From positions 1,307,501-1,371,500 of the forward strand of contig CAUEEP010000727.1 in the NCBI GenBank assembly GCA_958450365.1: 64,000 bases of DNA, read 5' to 3'. A program made the translations under genes and the position numbers. The DNA comes from Mesorhabditis belari (lineage: Eukaryota > Nematoda > Chromadorea > Rhabditida > Rhabditidae). Under the pieces are notes generated by a model. That model had not been told where the DNA came from and searched no databases. It worked only from the letters and a program-made list of their open reading frames with translations. Of the stretch, positions 1-11,487 are shown piece by piece; position 1 is the first letter of the stretch, and every line of letters starts with the position of its first letter.

Positions 1-578
1 AAACGGCTCCAAAAAATTCAGCAGATAGCTAATATTTTTCTACATCCAATGAAAATAAGAAACACAAATAAACTTAACCGCAAACGCATCATTATTTTGG
101 CCGGCGCTGTTTTGACCAGGTCCCAAAACTTCTGCGCAAATTTGTACGTACTATACGGGTAAAAAACGAGCTCAACTGACAAGTATGAATTAATTTTTTG
201 GTTTTCCAAGTCCAAAGCTCTGGGCGCAAAATAGAAACAGACAGTGCCGGTATTCTGTACTCTTGTCTTCCTTATAAATACAACACTTTCATTGCGCTCA
301 CTTTTGTTTATTCTCACCCGATTTTGTTGTCATTCGCAGTCCGCTGTTTGTAAAATCGTCTTTAAAAATTGAAGTGAGACAAAAGGTTTATTTGTGAGCA
401 AAGGCAGCATAGCGAACGAATCACAAACCCCCAAAAAAGACACGAAAAAGTGCAAGGATCAATTTTAGCACGATAAAAAAGTTCAACTAATCTAATGTCA
501 TTAAATGATAATAAAAATTGTAAATAATTTTTTAAAACAATTGGACATTTCAAAAAATAAGTTAAGTTTATAGACGCT

Positions 579-1824
579 TCAAACGTCAATGGACAATCGA
601 TGAATGATGTCGTCAAACAAATCGCCTCCTTGCTCTTCAATTGCTTCTCGAATTTCTTTATGACGCCATAGTTGAAAGAAGAACTAAAAAAAATTAATTG
701 TGGTTTTAAAAAGATTGAATTTAATAAAACCCTCTCCGATCAGTTTAACCACCATTTGTGCCTGCAATTCATCACGTACCTTTTTGCATCTCTAAAAATA
801 AAGTCATAAGTATGTTTGCGTAAATAAGGAAACCTCTTCTCGATCATCAATGACATGTGGATGAGGATTCGGTTCTCCATCGACAATCCTCGGTGAAAGT
901 ACTTGTCTAGGTTCTGGCTGATAAGTGTTTCTACGAGGAACATCAGAATCTAAAATTAAAAAAACGCGTTGGTGAACTACAAGTAATATAAAGCTTAAAC
1001 GATTACCTAAAAACTTTTGCTTCTGTATAGGAGGCGTCGGTGTGAGAGAACAAAATGACGAAGACGCTTCTTGATACTCTCTCATCGATGGGGAGTTATT
1101 TGCCCGACGAAAAGGTGGTTCATAAGTTGAGACATCCTTAAATGTGATTTTTGATATAAAATGCAAATAAACAAACTTTATCTGGGAGTCTGGTGCTGAT
1201 ATGACTTCTGATGACGAGCTCCGAACCAGCTTTCTTTCGCACCATATCGATGGACATTCGGCACTTGTAGATCGCATCTTTGTCGCTTGACTTCTAAACT
1301 AATTATAAACAGTATTTTGTTTAGAACACGTACGTTTATTTTCTTGTTTAAATCGAAGATCATATCGATGAACGGCGCTTTGTAGATATCACAATAGTCG
1401 CCCTTCGAATTTAATTGAATGGTACTATAAATGATATCGCATATTATCTAAAAGATTTATGCAATGAGTCAAACAAGAGCCTTTACCTCGGTGCTGTAGC
1501 CTTCCCCAGTCACTTCAACTCCATTTGGCGGGTCGATTTTCGCAAATTTGATCACTCGATACGGATTCTCACGCCTCCAATTGTAAATCGGCTCCGTTGG
1601 TCTAAAGAAACATAAAATAAAGTAATAAAAATTCAAACTTGCATCATAATAGCTTCTACAAAGTCGCCAACATCAAGCTCTTGCACAGATAAGCCGCCCC
1701 GGTAAAGAGGGCGACTCAAATCATTGATCACCGCCGGCCCATGGAGTGTTCGAAGGTAGCGAAGGCGCTGTAGACGATACACGACAAGTCCCTCCACGTG
1801 TATCTCATCTGGATTGTTGACCAT
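579..1824 (-). CDS. Unknown nematode protein, tandem paralogue 1
   Basis: I do not recognise this family. A hand-built model of about eight exons starts at the ATG of MVNNPDE and ends in an exon reading QLWRHKEIREAIEEQ..RLSIDV followed by TGA. The N-terminal half holds RLRYLRTLHGPAVINDL and LDVGDFVEA, then NPYRVIKFAKIDPPNG and GDYCDIYKAPFIDMIFDL. The C-terminal half is Ser/Pro-rich and probably disordered, followed by a helical tail. Every N-terminal motif has a counterpart in the gene at 3204-4304 and the introns interrupt at matching places, so the two are tandem duplicates. Introns are 40-60 bp. The first intron only keeps frame if a GC donor (ATGAT/GCAAG) is used. The last junction is uncertain: the strongest donor would instead end the protein at 658. 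The beta-rich look of the N-terminus could suit an OB-like fold, but that is a guess. Confidence 0.6.
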
Positions 1825-2028
1825 CGGACAGAAAAGGAGAAACTGACGATTTCGAGCAATAAAGCCTCAATTCCGCTTTTGACGATGGACGAAATAAAAA
1901 ATGTCAAATACAATTTGCATAAGTAAAATTTAAATCTCATTACTAGACCATTTTTTCACGAGGTTATAAAAGTTTTATTGGTGATTGGAAAATAAATAAA
2001 AACACCCGAAAAATATAAATGAAGGGAT

Positions 2029-2814
2029 TTCTAACTAGGGAAAGGCACGAACTTCTCGTGAGCTTTCTTTTCCGGACCACATACATCTTACTAAAACGAG
2101 TATGGAGATTCATAATCTGAAATCAAAATCTGCCAAACGCGTAAAAATCTAATTGAAATTTCAAAGCTTTAAACGACTTTAAAGAATTGAAGAAAATGAA
2201 ATTGAAGCTTTAAAAGGCGCTTTTCAATCGCTGAAATATGGGCAGGTGGCCAGGTGGCCTAGTGGATAGTGGGACGGCCTGTCGGTAGTAGGATCGGCGT
2301 TCGGTCCCGCTCTTCGTTTTTGGTTCTTTCTTCTTTAGATGTAATACTTTACCTTGTAACTATTAAATATAATAAAGCAAAAGGTGAAATGTTAACATAT
2401 ATGAAACGAGATTACGAAGCATTCAAAACAATAAAAATTTTCACAAACATCTAATAAACGCAAAGTGCCTGCGTTTGTTTCAAATTACGATTTACATCAC
2501 AATGAGCAATGAATGGGTCAAAACTTGTAAAGTATTACATTTCAAGAAAAAAAACCAAAAACCAAGACCGAACCTCGATCTTACTCCCGAGAGGCCGTCC
2601 CACTAACTACTAGCCCGCCGGTGTCCATATACTAGTGATTAAAAAGCGTCGTTTAAAGCTTATCTTCGAAATTTCAATTCAGTTTTTACGCGTTTGCTGA
2701 TATCTGGCAGATTTTGATTTCAGATTATGAATCTCCATACTCGATTTAGTAAGATCCGGAAAAGGATGTGGTCCGGAAAAGAAAGCCCACGGGAAGCTTT
2801 TCCCTAGTAAGATT
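2029..2814. repeat. Large foldback element with tRNA-like (SINE) sequence in both arms
   Basis: The left arm (about 2032-2185) is matched in reverse complement by the right arm (about 2647-2812), including the outer CTAACTAGGGAAA / TTTTCCCTAGTAAG ends. Just inside, at 2244-2315, lies a tRNA-like stretch with an A-box-like TGGCCTAGTGGATAGTGGG and a B-box-like GCGTTCGGTCCCG. A diverged inverted copy of this stretch is at 2565-2630. This looks like a head-to-head pair of tRNA-derived SINEs, or a foldback element that captured one. The central part has no convincing gene. Confidence 0.7.
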
Positions 2815-3203
2815 CAGTTTAAAAATCTGATAAACGAACAAAGTTTATAGGGCAATTTGGCAAAATTTTGACTATAACGTTGAAAATTTTCATATCACAA
2901 TAAATATTACCGTACTTTGTACATTCAATTGCAAAAATTTGGCAGAAGAATATGAATTTGCTTATGAATTATGAGCCATGGTTCTCTGAATCTCTTCAAC
3001 GAGTTTGGAGTCCTTTGCGTGAAGAACTCGACGCATCTCGGGATTAGACCACCAACGAAGGAACAATCGCTTCGCTTCCTAGAAATGATTGTGTGGCTCT
3101 TGAAAATGCAAAGATATTGCTTTCTAATTGAAAAGCCTGGGATTTTTGCTATAACAATTGGCTCCTAGAGATATTAGAAGTCTGTACTTGCTCAGTCTTA
3201 CTA

Positions 3204-4304
3204 TTACTGGATACAACTTCCTTCTCCAACCTCTTCTTTACTACTCTCATCCATCGTATCTCTTGGTGGTGGTGGTGAGATTTCATTTCGCGTCGATTCT
3301 CCATCATCGAAACTTCCGCGAGAACCTGAGAAGCTTTTATCAGCTGATCATTTCCCAACTCACTCAAATATTGTGATTCATTTCTGATGCTGTTCGCTGA
3401 CGAATAGGTACTATTGTAACCGTTCTCATTCTCTTCTCTTCTCTCTCTTCTCTCTCTTCTCTCATAATTCATCTCTCTAAAACGATTTGTCATTTAATTT
3501 CCCAATCTTTTCAAACTCTCTAAGTCTTTTATTCAAAAATCCAGTTGAATCCTCATTTCGTTGGCTCTGATACTAAAATTTGATCTTCTTAAATATCAAA
3601 GCTTTTTACATTTCTTCGCTCGGGAAACCAAAAATCGATAAGCCGAGAAACGATTAATTCTTCTCCATTTCTCTGGCGAACTTTTCCAATTTTCAACTCC
3701 ATCAAATACTCTGCATCTTCATAATGATCATTCTTTAGGATCTGAAAGGATTTATAATGTATATTTCCATATCCATTTTACTCTTGTTGTTACACAATCG
3801 AAATCATATATCCTGTCAACGAAAGAGGTCGTGAAAATGTCCAAACCGTCACCTACATCGTTTCGAAGAAAGCCAGAATAGTGGGTAATGCATTCAATCT
3901 AAAAAATCGATGAGATAATTTAATAAGATCTTCCCCAACCTTTATATCCTTTCCATAACCTGTCACAGAAATCCCGGGTGGTGGTGGGATTTTCCTGTAC
4001 GAGAGAACGAGATACGGATTGCTTTCCGACCAGCGCACTGAGCCACTTTCTCTAGAAATTTAGAAATTATCTCTAAAATCTTGAAATTTTTTTCATCTTA
4101 CCTAAGTGTCACTTCCAGAAAATCCCCACACGTCACATTATGTCCAATCATTTTCCCACCACCATTTTGCTCTTCATTTTTACTTGAATCATTCAGAACA
4201 GCGCTTCCTTTTGGTGTTCGAAGGAAATGTAAGCGGTCGTGTTGATTTACGATTATTGCTTTGACTCTCCATGTTTTTAGGGGTGGAGAGTATCGAGAAT
4301 TCAT
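3204..4304 (-). CDS. Unknown nematode protein, tandem paralogue 2
   Basis: This is the paralogue of the gene at 579-1824. It starts at MNSRYSPPLKTW; the sequence TTATTCCAG just upstream of this ATG would serve as a trans-splice acceptor. Motifs shared with the neighbour are RLHFLRTPKGSAVLND, CGDFLEVTLR, SNPYLVLSYRKIPPPPG, GDGLDIFTTSFVDRIYDF, and an exon with EDAEYLMELKIGKVRQRNGE. The C-terminus becomes low complexity (RRERRERREE, then SPPPPRDTMDESSKEE) and ends GEGSCIQ. Introns of 37, 38 and 40 bp join the tail exons in one frame, including one with a perfect GTGAGT donor and CTTCTCAG acceptor. Function is unknown. If the 37-bp intron is not removed, the protein would stop at 3589. Confidence 0.6.
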
Positions 4305-4549
4305 TTGAAATCTGGAATAATACATCTCAAGTTTTACAAGGTAACCCAAATTTAAATAAACACAAGATTTAGATCTTGAAAAGTGAAAAGAAAAGATTTC
4401 TAGTGGGGAATGTGCAAAGAAAATTTAATATTTTAAAGGGATTACTATGCAAAAACGGAGAATCAGAAGGGAGATTTGGTATTTCGAAATCGATACAAAA
4501 GAAGGAAGATACACTAGAGTAAGGGGCATAACACCTTATCCTGGCGGCA

Positions 4550-4740
4550 ATGGGATACCTAACGGTATAGCACATTGGCAGAGTGTTCACCCGGTAAGCG
4601 AGAGGTCGCGGGCTTGAATCCCGGCGTCGATCATGCGCCTCAACCCATAAAAGGACCGGTGAAACTCTAGGAAAAGTAAAGGTGGAAAGGTCTGGCACTG
4701 GACTACACAATAGACTAGCAATGCTTAGGCTATCTTATTG
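4550..4740 (+). repeat. tRNA-derived SINE or decayed tRNA
   Basis: The stretch around 4571-4635 has the order of a tRNA: TAGCACATTGGCAGAGTG resembles an A box and D arm, and GTCGCGGGCTTGAATCCCG is a good T arm with B box. No closed acceptor stem or clean anticodon arm can be drawn. About 100 bp of unrelated tail follow, so a SINE or tRNA relic is more likely than a working tRNA gene. Confidence 0.5.
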
Positions 4741-5060
4741 AAAAGAAACTAGGTAAAGAACGAGGGGAAAGGGAAGAGTCAGAAAGGGAGAAGGGCACCT
4801 TTTAGAGAAACAAGCAACAAACAGAGAAAAAAATCAAACCCAGAATCTACACTTAATGTTTGATTTAGCTCTTGCCACTTCCCATGGACTGTAGCCAAGA
4901 AGAGTACTTTAGATCGAAATCTTATTGTTAGTATTGTTTCTTTCAATGTATCCCTTTCAACTAAATTGTTTTCTAAAACATGTAAACTTTCAAAACCTAT
5001 CGTAATCATGGTCTAGTTTTTACTGTGTTTTTAATGTGTTTTTACTGTGTTTTTGCTATG

Positions 5061-5700
5061 TTTTTACTGATTTTGCCATTCCCTTTATGTCTTATACATT
5101 TCATTCAAAATTTAAACTATTTATTACTCGTTCATATATTGTTTTCTGTCTTAAGCTTGTCTTTCTATTTCATTTTCTGATTTTGTAAGGGTTTAAAGAC
5201 CATGAAAGATGAAAGATTACGATTAAATAACGGGGGGTAGTCAAAACAGCGCCATAATAGAAAACGTTCAAAACAGCTCGGTCAAATTTCTCAAAATCCA
5301 AAAAACCAAGCCGGTTCAAGTTTTATACCAAAAAATTCCTTGCGTTTCAGTTAAAGATATTCAGTTAACCAACTAAGTATCACTCGACACACATTTTGAG
5401 TGCTCTTTTTATCTATAAAATATTAACTTTTTTTAAAAACTGTTTCACCCATCATGTAGCCAAGAACGCAAGGAATTTTTTGGTATAAAACTTGAACCGG
5501 CTTGGTTTTTTGGATTTCGAGAAATTTGACGGCGCTGTTTTGAACGTTTTCTATTATGGCGCTGTTTTGACTACCCCCGTTTTTACTATGTTTTTACTAT
5601 GTTTTTACTATGTTTTTACTGATTTTGCCATTCCCTTTATTTCTTATATATTTTATTCAAAATTTAAACTATTTATTACTCGTTCATATATTGTTTTTTT
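5061..5700. repeat. Direct repeat of about 87 bp flanking a MITE
   Basis: The segment at 5061-5147 (from TTTTTACTGATTTTGCCATT to CGTTCATATATTGTTTT) recurs almost unchanged at 5613-5700. Both copies are preceded by short TTTTTACTATG-type repeats. The foldback element at 5231-5581 lies between them. The right copy abuts the 3' end of the elongase gene. Confidence 0.75.
5231..5581. repeat. Foldback MITE, about 113-bp inverted arms
   Basis: The left arm starts CGGGGGTAGTCAAAACAGCG and the right arm ends GGCGCTGTTTTGACTACCCCCG. The arms stay complementary through the CCAAGCCGGTTCAAG region (5310 and 5490) to the CGCAAGGAATTTTTTGG boundary of a roughly 120-bp loop. It has no coding capacity. A short GGCGCTGTTTTGACC motif at 101-118 may be a relic of the same family. 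Confidence 0.8.
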
Positions 5701-5705
5701 TTTCT

Positions 5706-8291
5706 TTATTCGGCTTTAGTCACTTTTGTTGGAGATCGCTTTTTGATGTAGGCTTTGTAGAAGAATTCACAGAACAAATACAAATACATCAAATACATCA
5801 CTCCGCCCAATGAAAGCACATTCCAGCTGAAATTTCGTTGAGATTACGAATGATTTCGAGATGATTACGGTAAATATCAATAGTATGGCGAAGTTTTATA
5901 GTAGTACACTTAGTAGTTCAAGTCTATTGCTTGTGTGATCACCCTGCCATTCTATTGCCCAGCTTTACCCTTAGATCAACTTTTTGAACCCAATCTGAGT
6001 TCAAAATCTTATCTACAAATCTAATAACGAATTTTTCTATTTTTATTTCAAACTGCCTTTTTGCTTGATAATTAATGTCATATCGAGCAGTTTTCTTCAA
6101 AAGCAACCTTCAAGAGATTTTTACGGTTTTTACGGTCTTTCCCTTGAAAATGACATTGATAAGAGGAGATTTGAAGGGCACAAAAAGACAGAGAAAATGG
6201 TTCGATCTTTAAAAGATCTCTGTGATGTCTACAGCTGGGTGGTGCCATTCCTCCTTTTCTCTATTTCATTCATTCGTTTACCTGGCTGCACATGAACGAG
6301 TGTTGAAGTATTTCATGAAGATCACGTGTCCGAATATCCACAAACTGATCACGAACTGAAATTGAGAGAGCTTTTAAAGCAAGAGAGAACAAATCAAATC
6401 AATATCCTTAACCTAGATCTACCAATAAGCGTTCTACCAATCGCTCTCGATTTATAGGTTTTAAAAATCTCTAGCTAGTCTTTCGAACTCTTAAAACTAT
6501 CCAATTATAACCTTAACTGAATAGCTTTCTCATTTCTCATCTGAATAGTTTTCTCATTACTCATCATCTTTCCCCAAACCTGAACAATTTGAATGGTTGT
6601 GATAAATTTGGCCAACGGTCTCGGCAATTCGATCTTCATAGCACGAAGACCGAAATATCTAAAAGACAAATAAAATGAAAGTAAAGCTTCTTTTTAAATA
6701 ATTTCCTCAAAAACCTACGTGTACATGATGGTGTGTACAATCAAATTCAATACAAGAGACCATCTTGCCCATGCTTGCATCTCACTAAAATTTTTGTTTA
6801 TAGCTATTATTCTCAAATCAAGCAAACAAACCTATATGTTAAAATGGCGTAAACGTAGGTGATCGCATGATGAGCCCAATGCATGAAAATGACTGGTCGT
6901 TTTCTGGAAATCATTTTTTTTTATCATTCAAAATCCATCAATTCAAACCTCAACACAAGGAAAGCGGTGTCTCCCAATTCGGGCAATTTACTCATCACGA
7001 ACATCCAGCCCCAAAAACCCGTCGACGGATCGGTGTAGTAGTCGTGATTATCACAATATGATGCTAAAAATGAAGAAGTTGAGTTATTTGAGTCTTGGCT
7101 GGGTCCCTAACGAGCAATGCGTTTTCTAGAAAGTGGGAAAACTACCATAATCAAACTGTTAGTTTTCATCTGTCCAGCCCGATTTTAGTGTTATTCGACG
7201 AGGAATCACAGGGCTCAGGCAATGATGTCAAAATTTGGCTGATCGAATATAAAGCTGACGGTTGAATTACGGTAGTTTTCCAAAGTATCCACCTTTTAGG
7301 AAGCCTAAGCGAGTTGCTGAAATTGGGCTCTTTCGAATAATTACGATAAACATATTATAAGTTAGCCTTTGTGAAAGGCGTTAAGCAATTCTTTGATAAC
7401 AACTTTAGCTAGAAATAAAAGTTAAAAAAGAGCTTTGATATCGAAAATCGGTTATTTGATAGAACTTTGAATATCAAGCTTTACGCATTAAGCATTAAGC
7501 TTTACGCATTAAGCATTAAGCTTTATGCATTAAGCATTAAGCTTTACAAACTAGAGTTTGTTCTTTCCGAGTAAGTAAATACTCGAGTAAAATTCGCATG
7601 AGTAATTTTTACTCGATTAATCAACGTTTTTGGTCGAGCAACTACGAGTAATCCTCTTTACACGTTGAATAAATTGAATATCTTTAATTTGAAGGGAATT
7701 TCCCACCAAATCAATTAAACAGCTGAATATCTTGAAAAGGAGTTATATATAACTCGGCACTCGTGATTCTTTTCGCGCATTTTTCCGCACCGAAAGTTCA
7801 TTGATATCAGAAATTGCAGTTTTTCTTAAAACTTTCAATCTTTAATTGATTATAGCTTAGTTATTACTATATCTTGATATCTTTCAACAAATTTTGTCCA
7901 CTCACCAACAAATCCATGATTTTTCCAAACTCCCGCCAACTCGGGCGTCAATTTATAGGCGGCAATGCCCGAGAATAAGGCAAACAGCTGAAATTTTAGA
8001 CTTTGCTATTGAAAACACTATAGCTTTTAGCACTTTATCAAAAACTCACAAAATTCCACACGGTCAATGTATTATCCAACTTGAATTCTTTCCTATTTTT
8101 CATCAATTTCTGCCCGAAATAGATGGCCAACAAATAGCCGATTGTGATCTGGAGGATTTGTTTTTGTAAAATTTCCCTCGAAATTCTTTTACCTTATATG
8201 TGAGTGGCAGGAAGTAGCTCATGTAAATTTTTGTTTTTTCCACATCCCATTCACCGAAGAAAATATCCGTGAAGCCGACATCGGTCGACAT
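5706..8291 (-). CDS. Long-chain fatty acid elongase (ELO family)
   Basis: This encodes an ER membrane 3-ketoacyl-CoA synthase that condenses malonyl-CoA with an acyl-CoA. The start is MSTDVGFTDIFFGEWDVEK, followed by exons with ITIGYLLAIYFGQKLMKNRK and a TVWN motif. The signature MSKLPELGDTAFLVLRKR runs straight into the histidine box HWAHH, followed by LNLIVHTIMYTYFGLRA and FITTIQIVQF. The last exon (5706-5829) gives the final membrane helix, then a basic tail ending KKRSPTKVTKAE. The length of about 275 residues suits the family. In most nematode elongases the box is HWYHH, so the Ala is slightly unusual. The last intron, about 465 bp, and the intron at 7080-7900 are much longer than the rest and hold repeats. 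It may act with the delta-9 desaturase at 21-24 kb in fatty acid synthesis, but that link is inference. Confidence 0.9.
7478..7552. repeat. Short tandem repeat in elongase intron
   Basis: About four units of AAGCTTTACGCATTAAGCATT lie in the long intron of the elongase gene. Confidence 0.8.
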
Positions 8292-8299
8292 TTTGATTC

Positions 8300-10370
8300 G
8301 AATCGAGTGATTGGGAGGGAGGATTCCCCAAAATTTGCCCTAAAAATAGAGTCTTCTTGAAAAGATTATCTTTTGGGGAATCTGTCTGATCAAAATTCGG
8401 AAAAAGAAGATAAACATTTGTGGAAGTGAGGCGTGATTTCAGGAATTTCGAGTTTTCAAAAGAGATAGAGCAAAGTTAGAAAGAGGAGAGCAATATTGGA
8501 TACATTTCCAAGGTTTACTATTATAAAAAGTTAAAAAGTTATCTCTAAAACTGATATACATAACATGAAAGGCAAGACTTCTAAACGGTAATAGCCATAT
8601 CCTATGCTTTGGATTAAGAAATCTTTGACAAGCCAACATTAGATAGTCCAAGAAGCAAGTTACAAGACAAAACATCCGATGAAAATGTTCATAAATAAAA
8701 CAAGACCAATAAATAGTCAGGAAAGGGGAGGCTCCAAAAAACGATCGTTTGATACCGAGAGTTGTGGGTGGCAGTTAGTGAGAATGGGAAAGGGTGATCG
8801 CGCGCAGTTCAAAAGCAGCGCTCAGCTCACGCCATTTTGCAGGCACAGAGGCGGACCCAGCGGAGGGAGACGGGGGGAACAGAAAGAAAGGGAGGGGGCA
8901 CTTGAGGGGACTCTCTGTCTCTCATTGTGGGGAGAGAGGGGGGCAAAGGTCCTCTTTTCCTTTCCATTCTTTCACACTTCTCTCTCCAATGGACTGAGAA
9001 CTCCCCGTCCATTAAAACTGATTTTTTTTCACGAATCGTCCGATAACTTCTTAGCACCTCGCGAGAGATTCTTGAATTCTTTTTTGAAATCGGCTAGCTG
9101 ATAAGCGACTCGGCATTCAAGAAATGATTTCTCAAGGGTAAAAAGAGAAAAGACTGGTCAGTAGACAAAAGTAGACTGATCTAAAGAAAAAAATCTAACA
9201 AAATTGGATTTAAATAAGCAAAAATGCCTTTATTTTCTTGTTTAGTCTACATGAATGATGGTCTAGCATCGAATAGGAAAAAAATTGATGCAACCATTGC
9301 CTTAGAAATGAGAATAGCACAAAAATAACGTCTGGACGTAGAATTTGTGCAATTTTAGCTATTTTGTAGCACTTTTAGCCAAAAAAAAATACCGGTCATT
9401 AAGCGTTTTGCAAAAAGAAAACGGTAATTTCTAGAAATTATAAGTGCAGTGTGGAATCAATTCGGAAATTGTCCCAGAATTCGACCTAAGAGGCATCTGT
9501 TTCCCTCTCCGCCCCGATTTCCCTCAACTCTATTTGCGCCGATTTCTCTCCTAGACCTATTAGCGGAAACTTTGCGCAGTGACTCACCCATAAGTATAGC
9601 TCATTAGCACAGTTTTCTCATTTGTTGGATACATAAATTTATCGTAATCCGACAGATTTTTTGATTTATATTTATATAAATAAAAGCAACACTATTCAGT
9701 TAATAGGCTGAATATTCGCAAATCTTGCCTACGAAAAATTGTATATAAACTTGGGGTCATTTGTGGAAATCATTTGAAATCTCTCGAGAAATCATTTGCA
9801 ATTTTGCCATCACTACTTCTTTTCTAACCAAAATCTGCCTTCTTGCCTCGAAAATATTGAGTTTCATTGCTCTAAGTCATTTATATAACTACACAGTCGA
9901 AAAAAGTGTCTATAATTCGTCACTCAATCCTTTTTTCCGAATAGTTCAATTTGGACCCTTGTAGAAGACGTGATGGAGGGGGATTTTGTGTTACGTATGG
10001 GTGTGCGAGTGTGAGTATCTGTTCCGTGTGTGCTTTTGTCCTCTCTCTTCCCGTTTTCCCTTCTTTTTCTCTGCTCTCTCCTTCACCCTGTCCACTCAAT
10101 CGATATCCTTTGAAATAAAGGTTAGAAACGCTCTCCTTTTTTCGCACCCTTAGGCCTTTTTAAGAAAAAACTTTTTACATCTTGAAAGAATTTATTTTAT
10201 TAATTTTTATCTATCGTTAGCTATTTGACTATCCTTCTGACCAGCATTTCTTGCAGTTTTTATTTTGCAAGGAATTATAACCTGTGGCAAGAGCTTGCAA
10301 ATATTTGGCTTTCCTTTTAGAATCTTTTTACTTGTTGTTTTTTCGTCTTTTCTCAAGCAACAGTTTTATA
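8300..10370. other. Intergenic region without a supported gene
   Basis: This lies between the divergent elongase and ubc-13 genes. Open frames at 8679-9101 on both strands overlap each other in a purine-rich stretch (GGGGGAACAGAAAGAAAGG) and have no coding character. The part at 10020-10090 is a pyrimidine-rich tract (TCTCTCTTCCC) and may belong to the ubc-13 promoter. I see no RNA gene here. Confidence 0.5.
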
Positions 10371-10406
10371 TTTAGAGAAGCTGCACAAGAAAATCTCAAA
10401 CGAGGA
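10355..10406 (+). promoter_or_regulatory. Probable trans-splice acceptor and 5' UTR of ubc-13
   Basis: TTTTATATTTAG at 10364-10375 looks like a nematode 3' splice site. No upstream coding exon fits it, and the ATG follows 31 bp later. This fits addition of a spliced leader; a cis-spliced 5' UTR exon is the alternative. Confidence 0.5.
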
Positions 10407-11198
10407 ATGGCGAGCGCATTGCCTCGTCGTATCATCAAGGAAACACAGCGATTGATGCAGGATCCTGTACCCGGAATTGCTGCAACTCCTGATGACAACA
10501 ATGCTAGGTGAGCTTGTTTGAGTTGTTCCTTTCCATGTTAAAATTTTAGGTATTTTCACGTTAGTATTACGGGTCCCGATGATTCTCCATTTGCTGGTGG
10601 TGACTTCAAACTTGAGCTATTTTTACCGGAAGAATACCCTATGGCAGCGCCAAAGGTTGTTTTTAATGGGCAAATAATATTATTTGTTTTTACATTTAGG
10701 TGCGATTTATGACCAAAATTTATCATCCAAACATAGACAAATTGGGGAGAATTTGCTTGGATATTTTGAAAGGTAAAGATTTATTTTAATTTATTGAATT
10801 AATTGGATTATGCCATTAAACGGTAAACATTAATGTTTGTTACCCAGTTCATCTTGAAAAGTGACAAGTCCAATTTCAATTTCAATTTGAACTCGATTGA
10901 ATATTGCGTGTTTAGATAAGTGGTCGCCTGCTCTTCAAATTCGAACGGTTTTGCTCTCAATTCAGGCTCTTTTGTCAGCACCAAATCCTGAGGTTTCTTA
11001 TTAATTAACAGAAACAAATTAAAAGTGAGAAGCATTTTAGCTAAGCATAATTTCTTTTGAATTGCAGCTCTGAAATATCGTCCATGTTTTCATGTTTAGG
11101 ATCCTCTTGCAACCGATGTAGCTGAGCAATGGAAGACGAACGAGGTTGAAGCTTTGCGAACAGCTAAAGAATGGACACGACTATACGCATCATCCTAA
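10407..11198 (+). CDS. ubc-13: Ubiquitin-conjugating enzyme E2 (UBC13/UBE2N type)
   Basis: Five exons (10407-10507, 10550-10655, 10700-10772, 10916-10992, 11100-11198) join in frame to a protein of about 151 residues, the usual length of Ubc13. It reads [20 protein letters not shown] at the start, contains the HPN motif in [10 protein letters not shown], and carries the active-site Cys in RICLDILK. The block [20 protein letters not shown] is nearly invariant in this orthologue group, and the protein ends WTRLYASS. Ubc13 pairs with a UEV partner (Mms2/UEV-1) to build K63-linked ubiquitin chains in DNA-damage tolerance and signalling. The gene is convergent with the ABC transporter, whose stop codon is about 290 bp away. 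Confidence 0.95.
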
Positions 11199-11487
11199 GT
11201 CATCATGAAAGCACCTAACGATCAGGGATAATACCGTGGTCCACCAACTCACACACACCGGTTTTCAAAAGTATGTGTTTATTATTTATGTTCATGTGCT
11301 ATTGCGACTTCTATAACTTTCCACGTGTATATTTCCAGTTATACGATGATATTAAATATTTGTTTTACAAAGCTTTATTTAGCACGGCAATAATAATAAA
11401 TACAAGCACAAGATCTTTTTACCCAAAATTCATGGACAGTTGAGATAAATCATAAAGAATCTAGAGTCGTCTTTGCAGTCGTTGAGC

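Noticed and set aside
4560..4640. Intact tRNA gene
   Set aside because: The T arm is good but no acceptor stem or anticodon arm closes; treated as a SINE or relic.
5610..5813. Plus-strand frames over 5492-5813
   Set aside because: They are antisense to the last elongase exon and to the MITE arm.
8679..9101. 140-codon plus frame with Gly/Arg-rich segment
   Set aside because: It overlaps equally long frames in other phases and on the minus strand in a purine-rich tract; no coding signature.
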